DNA of 64,000 nt from an uncultured Acetatifactor sp. (GTDB lineage: Bacteria > Bacillota > Clostridia > Lachnospirales > Lachnospiraceae), in the NCBI RefSeq assembly GCF_910585425.1, contig NZ_CAJUCP010000020.1:1-64000 (forward strand), in the 5' to 3' direction. The translations under genes and the position numbers were made by a program. Below are positions 8,920-18,677 of this stretch, one piece after another. Every line of letters begins with the position of its first letter. Within the stretch, counting starts at the first letter, position 1. The notes beneath the pieces were generated by a model. The model worked only from the letters and a program-made list of their open reading frames with translations. It made no database searches and was not told the DNA's origin.

Positions 8920-9300
8920 TTATGTATAACCTACCTCTACTAATGCGTTGTTAATTATCGCTTGGTTATACAAGCTTTCAACTATAATTGCATCTCTTCT
9001 GGACAGGTCACCATGTTTTTCACAATTAAATTTATTTGGCACCGTCATTATATTATTGCATCTCACAACTGAACCCTGTTTTAGCCCTGCCAGTCCATAA
9101 TCTGCTAGAGTATAATCATACCCTGTTCTTGCCGAGTGTGTAGTGACTTTTAATATAATCACTCTTGTACTGTTATCGTCAAAATCTATAACGACTGCTG
9201 GACGCTTTTTCCGTTTGCTGCTGTCATCGTCAAAAATGTAGTCTATATAAATCACAGAACCTTTATTGAAAATTCCTATTGGTAATTTCAATTTTTGCAT
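8920..9300 (-). CDS. PemK/MazF-type growth inhibitor
   Basis: Putative type II toxin, probably an mRNA interferase, 126 residues. The N-terminal barrel has KGSVIYIDYIF followed by KKRPAVVIDFDD, and then VRCNNIMTVPNKF, matching the PemK/MazF order of 'G.i..v.f.....K.RPvvVi' and 'S.v....i.tv'. RBS GGGAGGGTGCATT precedes ATG. The gene is preceded by a small ORF ending 21 nt upstream that could encode the antitoxin. The coding sequence is more AT-rich than the neighbouring operon, pointing to acquisition by transfer. Confidence 0.8.
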   Translation of the reverse strand: MQKLKLPIGIFNKGSVIYIDYIFDDDSSKRKKRPAVVIDFDDNSTRVIILKVTTHSARTGYDYTLADYGLAGLKQGSVVRCNNIMTVPNKFNCEKHGDLSRRDAIIVESLYNQAIINNALVEVGYT

Positions 9301-9321
9301 AATGCACCCTCCCGATATTTG

Positions 9322-9513
9322 CTATTCATCATAGCCATCTTCGTGCATCTGTCTGTCCCCTATTAAAATACCATCACTATTATAAATACCTATGTCCATC
9401 CTTTTCCAGGCTTGTTCTTTCTGTTGTTGAGTCGGCTTCACAAGCGACTCGTTTATTTTTATTATTTCCTCTAATGTCATTTCTGAGAGCTGCTGAGCTG
9501 TATAAAACGCCAT
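9322..9513 (-). CDS. small protein upstream of toxin, putative antitoxin
   Basis: 63-residue acidic protein with a very good RBS (AGGAGGTAAAATC before ATG). An N-terminal helix (TAQQLSEMTLEEIIKINESL) and a C-terminal acidic segment (GDRQMHEDGYDE) fit a toxin-neutralising peptide, but I recognise no named antitoxin family. The antitoxin role is inferred from its place directly before the PemK/MazF gene and its size. An alternative is a small accessory protein. Confidence 0.65.
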   Translation of the reverse strand: MAFYTAQQLSEMTLEEIIKINESLVKPTQQQKEQAWKRMDIGIYNSDGILIGDRQMHEDGYDE

Positions 9514-9541
9514 GATTTTACCTCCTGTAATTCATCTCCTA

Positions 9542-9717
9542 TACTTATAATACAGCATAATGGAGCAAAAGAAAACCCCAATCTCGAACTTAACCTGAGC
9601 TTTTTTGCTGCCATCAGGAAACTTGACACAAGCGAACTGCTGTCCCTCTGCGGTATCTGCAAAGACAGGCAGGATGTTTTATACATGACTAAAGCCTGCT
9701 TACAGGCTTTAGTATAA
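9542..9717 (+). pseudogene. decayed coding fragment of unknown origin
   Basis: An open plus-strand frame without a start codon ends at TAA 9715-9717 and reads like real protein (for example SFFAAIRKLDTSELLSLCG, then KDRQDVLYMTKACLQALV). I do not recognise the family. It ends over an AAAGCCTG-CTTA-CAGGCTTT hairpin (9691-9710). The rest of the gap to 9990 contains nothing I can name. Probably the 3' end of a lost gene. Confidence 0.3.
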
Positions 9718-9990
9718 GCCATTTTACAGCATACATACTTTCCTGCTTATATTTTACGGGTTTATTACTGCTTTTGTAACAAAATCTTATGAAGTTATTT
9801 AATATTACACACAATACTTTTTTGCATCAACAACCGGATATAAAAATCCCTTTTTGTCACATAAAAGCTCTATCGTATTTGCTGGACATAACACTTTACA
9901 CACATCGTAGCATATCTAAAGGTTTCCACATTATAACGCAATCCAATCTGTTGAAGCCGCTTCTTATGTAACAGCACAAAACGATGCGGC

Positions 9991-10469
9991 AATGATGTCG
10001 AATTCCTTCTTCGTCAGGGCAATGAGGCTGCCCTGGCAGGACAGGCGTCTTCCGGCGAAATCGATGGTCAGGTCGCCGGAGAACTTCACGGCAGTCTATC
10101 CGCGGTGGCGCTCCGCCCGCCGCAGATAGGTCTGCCCCTGGCCTCCAGCTCCGCCAGGGAGAAGGGTTTCACGATGTAGTCGTCCCCGCCCGACGCGAAG
10201 CCCTGCACCTTGTCCGTGTCCTCGATTCAGGCCGTGAGGAACAGGATAGGATAGGACACCTGGTCGCGGAGCCGCCTGCTGACCTCCAGACCGTCCATGC
10301 CAGGCATGTTGATGTCCAGCAGGATGATGTCCGGTGCGCGCTCCGCCTGCTTCAGAGCGCTTTCGCCATCGGAGGCCGCAGAGACCTGGTAGCCTTTTGT
10401 GGTGAAGAAGCTGGTGAGCATTGCTGTTATGTCTGGTTCGTCGTCTGCTATCAGGATTCGGTATGCCAT
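9991..10469 (-). pseudogene. truncated duplicate of the OmpR response regulator gene
   Basis: This stretch repeats 8271-8746 with only scattered substitutions, starting in the winged-helix region and running to the ATG. The copy is dead: the Arg codon of the receiver TARIEDT motif is changed to TGA (10227-10229), and one base is missing near 10135 where the intact gene reads GCCTGCACCCTGG. The upstream promoter sequence is also partly duplicated, to about 10580. Only the first ~80 residues remain open. Confidence 0.93.
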
Positions 10470-10686
10470 GGTATCTGTCTCCTTTGCGGTTGTATTGGTG
10501 TTTGCAGGTCGTTTATGGGTGAGAAATCTTTCTCGTTTTAGTATATCACTTGAAATCCTATTTTTTATCTACTTTTCTATTTTTGTACCTTTCATTTTTG
10601 TTGTCAGGACGACAGTTCTGCTCTATAATGATTATAGAATTTTTCCATATATCCCCTTTTATATCGCAAGGTAACTGGAAAAGGAT

Positions 10687-11046
10687 GTGGCGCATGTGGT
10701 GGCGGATTTAGCCTATTTCAGAGATGCGATGCTGTATCTACACGACACAGGCGAATTGTCCGATGGGGAGATGATAGACCTGATGGGGCTCGTGAACACC
10801 ATCATTACGCACATCACGAATGGGAACAAAAATGAAGAAAGGCTGGTGAATGTCATGGGCGGAACGATAATCGAGACGGAATCCGAAAAGTGGATGCGGA
10901 GGGGACAGGCGAAAATGATTGTCGAACTGGGACAGGAAGACGGGCTTGACGATGCTTCTGTTATTGAAAGGCTGCAGGGAAAGATGAGGGTGTCATTTGA
11001 AATTGCGGTGGAGTATTTGGCGGAGTATGGGAAACAAGTGGTATAG
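10687..11046 (+). pseudogene. C-terminal fragment of an Rpn-family recombination-promoting nuclease
   Basis: The open frame runs from a stop at 10672 to the stop ending at 11046 and encodes the tail of an Rpn/YhgA-like (PD-(D/E)XK transposase-like) protein: LAYFRDAMLYLHDTGELSD, ERLVNVMGGTIIETESEK and a final VIERLQGKMRVS helix. The nuclease core with its catalytic residues is missing, and no RBS fits the GTG at 10687. It abuts the promoter remnant of the duplicated regulator, consistent with a rearrangement endpoint. Confidence 0.75.
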
Positions 11047-11055
11047 AATTCTAGG

Positions 11056-11086
11056 AGGCGCATTTCCGCTGAGCGGTTATGCGCCT
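11056..11086. other. hairpin after the Rpn fragment
   Basis: AGGCGCAT and ATGCGCCT pair across a 15-nt loop just after the fragment's stop codon. No T tract follows, so a terminator role is uncertain. Confidence 0.35.
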
Positions 11087-11126
11087 ATTGCTGCAGCGTA
11101 AATTTGCATTGCGAAACTTGTTTTGC

Positions 11127-11148
11127 AAAAAACTATAATGAATATAGC
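11127..11148 (-). terminator. possible terminator of the polysaccharide operon
   Basis: On the minus strand, short CTATA/TATAG arms are followed by TTTTTT, about 25 nt after the acyltransferase stop. The stem is weak. Confidence 0.35.
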
Positions 11149-11170
11149 AAAAGAATCCCCTCCAAACCTT

Positions 11171-12223
11171 TTATCGCGGAAGCAGTTTTTTCCCCAATGG
11201 AATTTTCCTCATAACCCACGTAAAACAGATTGTAACGGCAACTACAATGAATGGTGCACCCAATCTATAATATATTGAGCGGGTGTCAATCTCAAATTCC
11301 TTCACCATAATATTCAAAAAATACCAATGGACAATATACAAGCTAAATGTATAGTCTTTTAAAAATCGAATTGCTGAAGACACTGGTCGCACTTGTTGTA
11401 ATCTATCCTCCCACACATGCTTCAGAAATAAAAATACAGCCACTGAATACATAATGCATGGTACATTATTATAACCTTTATAAGTTGATACTATCTCTCC
11501 AGCCGTCACCGAAAGCCAGTAAGTGCCAATGAGGTGTATTAGCAATCCCAAAATGCCTGTCGCATATAGCACACCTCTTACTTTCCTTTTTATTTCACAT
11601 TTATGAAGTAGGTATCCCAGTATCAAATATAGTATCCCACCACGGCCTACATCCACCGAAAATTGGTAACCTACATCCACATGGAAGCTCTTATTAAAAA
11701 ATGGAATCAGACAGTTAAAGAGAAAGCTGGATATTGCCAGATAGACAAACACCTTTTTCCTCAGCCCTTTTTCAACCGCCGCAAGCAAAGGAATTGACAA
11801 ATATAAGCAAAACAGCGCCATAAAGAACCAATATATGTCTACGAGCCGTCCACTGAGCAGTCCATTGATTATATATCGTCCATTTATATCTTCTTTATCA
11901 ATATTCTTCAGATAATAAATTTGAAATGCAAGCCCAAAGAAACTCCATATAACATAGGGTAGGACTGTTTTCTGAACTCTTTTATGAAAATATTCTTTCA
12001 GCCCATATCTCTCAAAAAAATCCAATAATGTTGCCCCAGATATCATAAAAAATACCGGAACTGCAAAATAAAATACACTCTCAATTATATTAGCTGTCCA
12101 CCAATACCTAGCCGTATCGCTGAATGTCCAGAAGCATCCATTCGAATGGATGAACACTACTGCAAAAGACGATACTATGCTGGATAAGTTGATATAGCTT
12201 GCCTCTTTCTGTTGATCTGTCAA
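11171..12223 (-). CDS. membrane acyltransferase (acyltransferase-3 family)
   Basis: Integral membrane acyltransferase of 350 residues with about ten helices, the OafA/WecH type that adds acetyl or other acyl groups to surface sugars. The characteristic early His lies in AVVFIHSNGCFW, followed by FFMISGATLLDF and a basic loop. The start is TTG at 12223, with GGGAGG six bases upstream; no ATG is as well placed. It is the last gene of the polysaccharide operon, 15 nt after the preceding gene, and presumably acylates the repeat unit. Confidence 0.85.
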   Translation of the reverse strand: MTDQQKEASYINLSSIVSSFAVVFIHSNGCFWTFSDTARYWWTANIIESVFYFAVPVFFMISGATLLDFFERYGLKEYFHKRVQKTVLPYVIWSFFGLAFQIYYLKNIDKEDINGRYIINGLLSGRLVDIYWFFMALFCLYLSIPLLAAVEKGLRKKVFVYLAISSFLFNCLIPFFNKSFHVDVGYQFSVDVGRGGILYLILGYLLHKCEIKRKVRGVLYATGILGLLIHLIGTYWLSVTAGEIVSTYKGYNNVPCIMYSVAVFLFLKHVWEDRLQQVRPVSSAIRFLKDYTFSLYIVHWYFLNIMVKEFEIDTRSIYYRLGAPFIVVAVTICFTWVMRKIPLGKKLLPR

Positions 12224-12238
12224 AATGAACCTCCCGAA

Positions 12239-13747
12239 TTAGCGAACTTCAAAGTCAATAAATGGCTCCATCTTTGTCCTATCGTATGTATAGAACATAT
12301 CGTTTACAGAATCGTCCGGCACAAATACTATCTTAATCCTGGTTTTTATTATGTGGTGAGAATAAAGCGTATTCTGTAGCCAGCCGGCCATATTATAGGG
12401 ATGCGGCCAATTTGTTTCGTTATTTTCCTTTGGAACCTTCACCTCGACAATGTCCAGCCCTGCTTCATCTGCTGCCACAATTTGCCCGATAATATACTCA
12501 TCAATTGCCTTACAGGTTTCATAATCCCTGCCTCCGTACATATATCGGTAATTTTGATTCGCGGCTGTCAGCGATACCATTACAAGTATCAGCGGCATTA
12601 GGCATCTCACAGACTGAAACCTGGCCATCAATATCGCGATACATACCTGGAACAAAAGCAAAACATAAAATAAGATTGCCCAAGTTGCATCGGGCCGGAC
12701 CGCATATGCCCCCCCTGTTTTTGCATAGAGCAAAACAAGATACAATGTTGTCAGGCATATGAGATACAGGTGCCCTATACACTGGCATTGTATATCCCTA
12801 TTCTTTTCCCGACATAAAACAAAAAGAGTAACGAGAAAAACCAACATCATAGTTACCAGGAAAAAACGATTCACCTGTTTTGCAAGCTGCATCAGCTGAT
12901 TCAATGTCTGTACAATAGCCTTGTCAGGGAAAAAAGTATCCGAATTCAGCATTCCTGCTCTGCGGCCTTGGGACTCAAACAAAAGTGAGATGAACCATAA
13001 AATTTCAATTACAAAATAAAGCCACATCTCTTTCACTATCCATGCAAAGCTAAACTTATGAGTCTCCAAAATCTGCCCAATTCCTTTTTTGATAATTATC
13101 CATGAACAGTATCCTGCCAGGATAATGCTAAGCTGGATAGATGAAAATATTGCAAAGTAAACCCCCAGAATGAACATCCCTTTTTTGTATGAAGACAATC
13201 GCAAATAACTCTCCATAAAATCCGGCATCTGTGCCATCCACAAGACAATTGAAGCATTCAATAGTCCCGGAATTATGTAATTGAAGTAACTGTTCAGATC
13301 AGATGCCCAAAACCCATAATAGCTTTCCCCCCCATAATGCTTATAAACTATGAAAAAAGAGAGCAAAAATAATAATTCAGCTACAATCGCTTGAAACCGT
13401 GTCATCTTCATCCGCCTTACCAAGAAACAGGTAAACGAAACGCAAAAAGCTAATATAAACAAAGACACTATGCATGACTGGACAATTGAAATAGACCGAA
13501 CATAATCCCCTAAAAACGGATATACAAGAAACGCTGCAATATACCCTCCAAACGGTTCCAACACTTCGGGCAACACCTTAATCGGATTAAAAACTCCCCA
13601 TATAGGATATGGTTTACGCATTGCACCAGTAAAATACCAGTCATCCCCATTATACGGAATAAGAGGCGACACTTGCGTAAAAAAGACAAAACAAACAATA
13701 AAAATACTGATTTGCCATAATAATATCACCAGACAATCCTTTTTCAT
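12239..13747 (-). CDS. multispanning membrane protein, GT-C/DUF6056-like
   Basis: 502-residue membrane protein with more than ten hydrophobic segments and an acidic YNGDDWYFTG motif in the first outer loop (residues about 30-42), where GT-C glycosyltransferases carry catalytic acids. A soluble C-terminal domain follows (about 425-502, YDRTKMEPFIDF near the end). It likely transfers a sugar or modifies the polymer outside the membrane, using a lipid-phosphate donor. Family placement is by architecture only. It starts 8 nt after the flippase stop. Confidence 0.65.
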   Translation of the reverse strand: MKKDCLVILLWQISIFIVCFVFFTQVSPLIPYNGDDWYFTGAMRKPYPIWGVFNPIKVLPEVLEPFGGYIAAFLVYPFLGDYVRSISIVQSCIVSLFILAFCVSFTCFLVRRMKMTRFQAIVAELLFLLSFFIVYKHYGGESYYGFWASDLNSYFNYIIPGLLNASIVLWMAQMPDFMESYLRLSSYKKGMFILGVYFAIFSSIQLSIILAGYCSWIIIKKGIGQILETHKFSFAWIVKEMWLYFVIEILWFISLLFESQGRRAGMLNSDTFFPDKAIVQTLNQLMQLAKQVNRFFLVTMMLVFLVTLFVLCREKNRDIQCQCIGHLYLICLTTLYLVLLYAKTGGAYAVRPDATWAILFYVLLLFQVCIAILMARFQSVRCLMPLILVMVSLTAANQNYRYMYGGRDYETCKAIDEYIIGQIVAADEAGLDIVEVKVPKENNETNWPHPYNMAGWLQNTLYSHHIIKTRIKIVFVPDDSVNDMFYTYDRTKMEPFIDFEVR

Positions 13748-13755
13748 ATCTCATA

Positions 13756-15216
13756 TCACTCTTTTCGTTTCTTAATCAAAACCTTAATCAGCTTATCTTT
13801 GATTTCCAGAATCACAGGTTCCTTTGTTTTGTATAAAAATAATAGATACCCCCCAAAGAATAGGCACGCTGATATTGCCAATGTCATAAGCAATCTCCAC
13901 CCCATCCACTTCACCCACAATGAAACAACAACTCCCGTCAGCAGCGCCCCTATAAATACCCTATATCGCATCTGGCTGTAAATTTGTCTCACTCTCGCTC
14001 TTAAAAAGTAAAACTGGACACCCCATACTACCATTTCAGCTACCAATGTGCCCAATGCAGCACCTGCGGCGGCAAATTCTGGAATCAAAAAAGCATTCAA
14101 AATAATGTCAACGACAGCACCCGCCATTTCTGAGTAAAGAACAAGCTTTTCCTTCCCCATAGGCACAAGCATCTGTATCCCCATAATATTTGTCAAGCCA
14201 ATCAATATCAATGTTGGCATGATGATGCACATTGGTATAACAGCGTCTGCATAAGCTTCTCCAGACAAAAAATATATGCTTTCCTCAGAAAACAGCATGA
14301 AATAGACGCATAGCGGCACCGCGATGACCAAAACAAAATCTGTAGCCTTTGAGGCAATTGTTTGGAATGCTTCAAAAAGCCCATGCTCTATATAATAAGA
14401 AACTCTAGGAAGCAATACAGCTCCCAATGATGTCACTACACTAACCAAAATTGTTTTCACCTTAACGGCAGCGTTATAATATCCCACATCCGTATCAGAT
14501 TTCATGAAACCCAGCATAACCGTATCCAGATTAGTATAAATCACAGTGGCACATGACATGGCAAAGAACGTAATAATCGCTTTAAAATGTCTCCCCATAC
14601 AATAAGGTCTCAATGGCCTCAAAATCACCATTTTATGGAGATGTATCAGGTTAAATATATTTGAAGCGGAAGCGGCAAATATAGTAATAGCCCCATAACA
14701 TATATAGTCATCTTGACCATGTACCAGCAGAAACATTGCCACAAAAGCAATGAACTTAAAAACAATGGACCGTACTGTAATATAGGTATATCTTTCCGAT
14801 GCTTTATACACCCACTCCATGCCTACTGTATTCAGTATAATTGTCAAGCTGATAATCAAAAACAATTCCTTTTCCTGACGAAGCCTTGGTATATAAAATA
14901 CCACAAAAAACAATGCCACGTAGGATACCAGGCTCATGCCCAAGTTAATAAAAAACAATTCATGAACCGTCCGACTCAATTCCTCCCTATCATCACGTAC
15001 CTTCGCACATGCCCGAATCCCATAGGTCGGTATGCCCATTTGTGCAAACATGGCAAAATAAGACACCACAGATGTCGCAAAGGAAATTTTGCCAATTCCA
15101 GCCGGCTGTAGAATCCTCGAGATATACGGGAAAGTAAGTAACGGAAAGACAAATGATGATATTGACAGTATAGTATTCATAATAAAGTTAGCCGTCAATG
15201 ATCTCTGTTTTTGCAT
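13756..15216 (-). CDS. polysaccharide flippase (Wzx, MOP superfamily)
   Basis: Exports lipid-linked repeat units across the membrane. About 486 residues with 12-14 helices; the N-terminus SLTANFIMNTILSISSFVFPLLTFPYISRIL is typical of Gram-positive Wzx/RfbX proteins. The start at 15216 (MQKQRSLT) matches family N-termini; an ATG at 15240 with GGGGAA before it is a good alternative, and the frame extends to 15294. The beginning overlaps the end of the Wzy-like gene, supporting coupling. It works with the polymerase encoded immediately upstream. Confidence 0.9.
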   Translation of the reverse strand: MQKQRSLTANFIMNTILSISSFVFPLLTFPYISRILQPAGIGKISFATSVVSYFAMFAQMGIPTYGIRACAKVRDDREELSRTVHELFFINLGMSLVSYVALFFVVFYIPRLRQEKELFLIISLTIILNTVGMEWVYKASERYTYITVRSIVFKFIAFVAMFLLVHGQDDYICYGAITIFAASASNIFNLIHLHKMVILRPLRPYCMGRHFKAIITFFAMSCATVIYTNLDTVMLGFMKSDTDVGYYNAAVKVKTILVSVVTSLGAVLLPRVSYYIEHGLFEAFQTIASKATDFVLVIAVPLCVYFMLFSEESIYFLSGEAYADAVIPMCIIMPTLILIGLTNIMGIQMLVPMGKEKLVLYSEMAGAVVDIILNAFLIPEFAAAGAALGTLVAEMVVWGVQFYFLRARVRQIYSQMRYRVFIGALLTGVVVSLWVKWMGWRLLMTLAISACLFFGGYLLFLYKTKEPVILEIKDKLIKVLIKKRKE

Positions 15217-16447
15217 AGCTATGGAATCCCCTTTTTTCATCCAATTCCCCTTTATTACTTCTATACATTCTACAGGCATTGCCAGTTGTAACACACAACA
15301 AGATAAAAGGGTTGTACATTAAATTAACCAACCGCGGCTCCGTCATACTAAAGCCCAATACAAAAACTATAATCCAGCACAAATAATATTCCCTATCCTG
15401 AACAGCTTTTCTCAAAATCATTGTATATGCAATCAACACAATCAGGAAATATATGATTCCACATTTCAGAAAAATTTGTATGTAAGAGCAATCAACATAA
15501 TTGTATGCGCCTCTCAGAGTCTCGTTGATATTATTTCCAATCCACACGATTGGCTGTCCCCATAAAGACACGCCATAATCCTTTAAGCCTTCAAGACTCC
15601 ACTTTAGCCTACCTGCAAGTAAATCATTCATCTTTATCATCCATTTGCCTCCCTGTCCATAGAGGTACACTGCCCAGAACGAGGCAGTCGCACATATCCA
15701 TGGTGAAGCTGGGATTATTTTATAAATAATTCCTATCCTGTTTCCTTTTTCTGATTTATCTTTTAGATATCTGCCGCACAGCAAAAAGAACGACAATGTC
15801 CCGGCAGTAACGATAAATGCCATCCTGGTTCGTGTCTGTATATAAAACCACACTCCCAAAAGCAACAATATAATATATTCTGCAATGCTTACAATTCCCT
15901 TTTTCAGATAAATATACTGCATAACGATGAACAAAAATAATATCGGAGCCGTCGTTGCCCATGAAAACCCCAGGAAATGCCTGTCTCTCCCACCAGTAAA
16001 TCTCACATAGTTGTCAACAAATCCAAATAATACTGTGAGAATAATAGATATAAGGCCAATGCTCTGGGCTCTAAAAAAAACTTTAATCAGCTTACGACCA
16101 TCAGTGCCAGCAGCCGCTCCTAAAAAAAGCATATATAAAATCAGCGCGTTGTCTTTGCTGTATATCGTAGCAAGCAATACCGCACTGGAAGCGATTCCAA
16201 AACCCAAAATTCCCTTTACACTATATCTCCCTTTCAATACCATGCACAGCACACACAATAAGTACGCACTATATCTGAACAATTTGAATAATACATATAT
16301 ATGGGCTTCGCTTCCTGTCAGTCCAACAAAAGCCGAGCTATTCGATATTATCTCCGTAAATGTGAAAATATCCACCGCAACATATAACGGGGCTTCTGAT
16401 AGCTCCTTCTTTGTGTAAATGTGCTGCTTTGTTGATATACCTTTCAT
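15188..16447 (-). CDS. O-antigen/capsule polymerase-like protein (Wzy)
   Basis: 419-residue membrane protein with about ten to twelve helices and a large loop between late helices (residues about 250-330, with GGKWMIKMNDLLAGRLKWSL), the layout of Wzy polymerases. Sequence conservation in this family is low, so the call rests on topology, the RxxxWxxxL-like loop segment and its position beside the flippase. It would join repeat units on the outer face. RBS GAGGAATGG precedes ATG. Confidence 0.8.
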   Translation of the reverse strand: MKGISTKQHIYTKKELSEAPLYVAVDIFTFTEIISNSSAFVGLTGSEAHIYVLFKLFRYSAYLLCVLCMVLKGRYSVKGILGFGIASSAVLLATIYSKDNALILYMLFLGAAAGTDGRKLIKVFFRAQSIGLISIILTVLFGFVDNYVRFTGGRDRHFLGFSWATTAPILFLFIVMQYIYLKKGIVSIAEYIILLLLGVWFYIQTRTRMAFIVTAGTLSFFLLCGRYLKDKSEKGNRIGIIYKIIPASPWICATASFWAVYLYGQGGKWMIKMNDLLAGRLKWSLEGLKDYGVSLWGQPIVWIGNNINETLRGAYNYVDCSYIQIFLKCGIIYFLIVLIAYTMILRKAVQDREYYLCWIIVFVLGFSMTEPRLVNLMYNPFILLCVTTGNACRMYRSNKGELDEKRGFHSYAKTEIIDG

Positions 16448-16536
16448 ATATTAACCATTCCTCGTTATACGCTACACTTAAATCCAAGCATCCATTATCC
16501 TGTCATGACAGCGAACTGATATACTCATAAAATTCA

Positions 16537-17496
16537 TTAAATACCTCCTGGCGGAACAGCTTTTCCCATTCTGCCACGGCAACCATCACAGTATGCCTTA
16601 CAAAGCCACTTTATTCTATTAAAATTACCCCGCAGAACAGAGCGCATAATCAAATCGCAAATTCTAAAAAAAGGACGCAACTTTCTTACAGCCCAGTTTT
16701 TGCCATATTTACTATCAAAATATATAGCATTTCTGGTATTATAAAACACTTTCCACCCCCAACTCCCTTTACCATTTGAAATCAACTGCTTATGTAATAT
16801 TGCCGAAGGTATGTATCTTATTTGAGTATATGTCTGGACTCTATGTGCATAGTCTGTATCGTCATATAGAATAAAATATCCTGCATCCGGGAGTCCTGCT
16901 TTATCCATAATACCTTTTGTAAAAAGAGGCCCTTCAAATGTCATATCCTCTACATATACATAAGGTTCTTTGATTTGACTTCCATCGAGTAGATTTCTCT
17001 TACAATTATTCCCATGAAAAAGTAGTGGGTTTTTCAAATCATATTTACAGACGGCATAATCTATATATTTATCATCTCCTCTACAGGGAACACAAACTTC
17101 TGCATCATTATCCAAATACTGTAACAGATTTCCCAAACAATCTTCTTCTGGAAACACATCATCATCCATTACCCAATAACAATCATAATTTAGCTCCTGG
17201 GCAATTCCAAAAGCCTTCGCAAATCCTCCTGAACCTCCAATATTTTCTGAATTTCTGTAATAATATATATGTACACCTTTCCATATATTTTCTGACAGAA
17301 CATTAGGTTCTGAGAGATTGATTATGCCTTTTGAAAGAAGCATTTCATCCGTAGAATCCGGACTATCGTTATTAACTATTATAATTCCCTTTAACGAATA
17401 TCGTGACAGCAACAGCTGATCCAGCAATTCTTCCAATAGTTTTCTACGATTATATGTTACAATCATAGCACATACATTTCTTTTTTCTTCATACAT
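16537..17496 (-). CDS. glycosyltransferase family 2
   Basis: Cytosolic GT-A enzyme of 319 residues. The N-terminus VCAMIVTYNRRKLLEELLDQ is the GT2 nucleotide-binding strand, and the metal-binding motif appears as CYWVMDDDVFPEEDCL near residue 114. GGSGGFAKAF (around 90) and LYDDTDYAHRV (around 215) resemble galactofuranosyl/rhamnosyl transferases of the GlfT2 type. It sits between the polymerase and a GT4 gene in the polysaccharide operon and would extend the repeat unit. Confidence 0.88.
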   Translation of the reverse strand: MYEEKRNVCAMIVTYNRRKLLEELLDQLLLSRYSLKGIIIVNNDSPDSTDEMLLSKGIINLSEPNVLSENIWKGVHIYYYRNSENIGGSGGFAKAFGIAQELNYDCYWVMDDDVFPEEDCLGNLLQYLDNDAEVCVPCRGDDKYIDYAVCKYDLKNPLLFHGNNCKRNLLDGSQIKEPYVYVEDMTFEGPLFTKGIMDKAGLPDAGYFILYDDTDYAHRVQTYTQIRYIPSAILHKQLISNGKGSWGWKVFYNTRNAIYFDSKYGKNWAVRKLRPFFRICDLIMRSVLRGNFNRIKWLCKAYCDGCRGRMGKAVPPGGI

Positions 17497-17565
17497 TTCC
17501 TGTCCTCATCCTTATCAATTTAGGTTTTCCCTATCGCATATTCCAGAAATCCACAATATGCAAAC

Positions 17566-18651
17566 TCAAATTTTCCCATCTCTTAACAGACATTCCCATT
17601 TCTTTACAATTACCTTTTCTTCAAATTCCTCCAGATTCTTTTCTGAACACTTCGAGAATTCTTCCCGTAATCTCTTGGACTGTAGCAATCCTGCGATTTT
17701 ATCCGCCATGCTTTCCACATCAAAAGGACGAATTAAATATCCGTTTTTTCCATCCGAAATCACATCTGAGGGTCCACAGTCTATATCAAAGCTGACAACA
17801 GGCAGTTTTGATTTCTGGGCCTCTACCAGAACCATTCCCATCCCTTCTTTTCTTGAAGTAAGGACAAAGATGCCATACTCTGAATATTTTTCAAATATTT
17901 CTTCACAGTACCCTTTTAAAAAGACATGATTTTCTAAATGCTTTCTTTCAATCAAAGACTGTAGATGCTCCTTTTCACTCCCTTTTCCATAGATATCCCA
18001 ACTCCAGTCATCACACTTTTTCAACAGGGATGCCGCAACATCTGTCAATATATCAAATCCTTTAATTGCTGACAGATAACCTACAGAAATAATCTTCCGG
18101 CTATTGGAATTATATCTTATTTCTGTTTTTTTAAACGCCGTCAAATTATAAATTTGATACAGTCTACCGGGAATTCTTTTCTTCTCGCAATATTCTCGAT
18201 AATATTGATGGTCTCTCTTTGTAATGCTTATGACTCCCTGCAGTTTCCTTACGGCAAGTCTTTTCCCTATCCATTCCAACCTGAAGTTTGGTCCTGCACC
18301 AAAGTTCAGGTGTTCCCATGCATACATGCGAACACCTGAACGGTGTGCCACAAAATAATAAATTGGCACAAATTCCATGCCAGAGATTACCAAGACATCA
18401 AAGCGTCTTTCCATGAACAGTTTTTTCAGCGGCTTTACCATTAAAGCCCAATCCGTCCTCTGCTTTCTAGCTATACCCAAAGTGATTACCTCTACATAAT
18501 TCGCTAACTTTGTATGCTTCTTGAGAGCCTCATTACATATAACGGAGATTTCATATCCTTCCTTTGCTCCCAAAGCATTTACAATATTCGCGACTACTTT
18601 TCCAACTCCCGAAGTAGAGTTTAACTTTCCTAATGTAAATGCGATTTTCAA
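17566..18651 (-). CDS. glycosyltransferase family 4
   Basis: Retaining GT-B enzyme, 361 residues. The N-terminal acceptor domain begins MKIAFTLGKLNSTSGVGKVV, and the donor domain shows ISVGYLSAIKGFDIL, FLKGYCEEIFEKYSEYGIFVLTSRKEG and the sugar-nucleotide motif region EGMGMVLVEAQKSKLPVVSFD (split here by the usual E-x7-E pair). Part of the polysaccharide operon; the donor sugar is unknown. Confidence 0.9.
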   Translation of the reverse strand: MKIAFTLGKLNSTSGVGKVVANIVNALGAKEGYEISVICNEALKKHTKLANYVEVITLGIARKQRTDWALMVKPLKKLFMERRFDVLVISGMEFVPIYYFVAHRSGVRMYAWEHLNFGAGPNFRLEWIGKRLAVRKLQGVISITKRDHQYYREYCEKKRIPGRLYQIYNLTAFKKTEIRYNSNSRKIISVGYLSAIKGFDILTDVAASLLKKCDDWSWDIYGKGSEKEHLQSLIERKHLENHVFLKGYCEEIFEKYSEYGIFVLTSRKEGMGMVLVEAQKSKLPVVSFDIDCGPSDVISDGKNGYLIRPFDVESMADKIAGLLQSKRLREEFSKCSEKNLEEFEEKVIVKKWECLLRDGKI

Positions 18652-18677
18652 GGTCTGCCCTCCTCATGTGTTATAAA

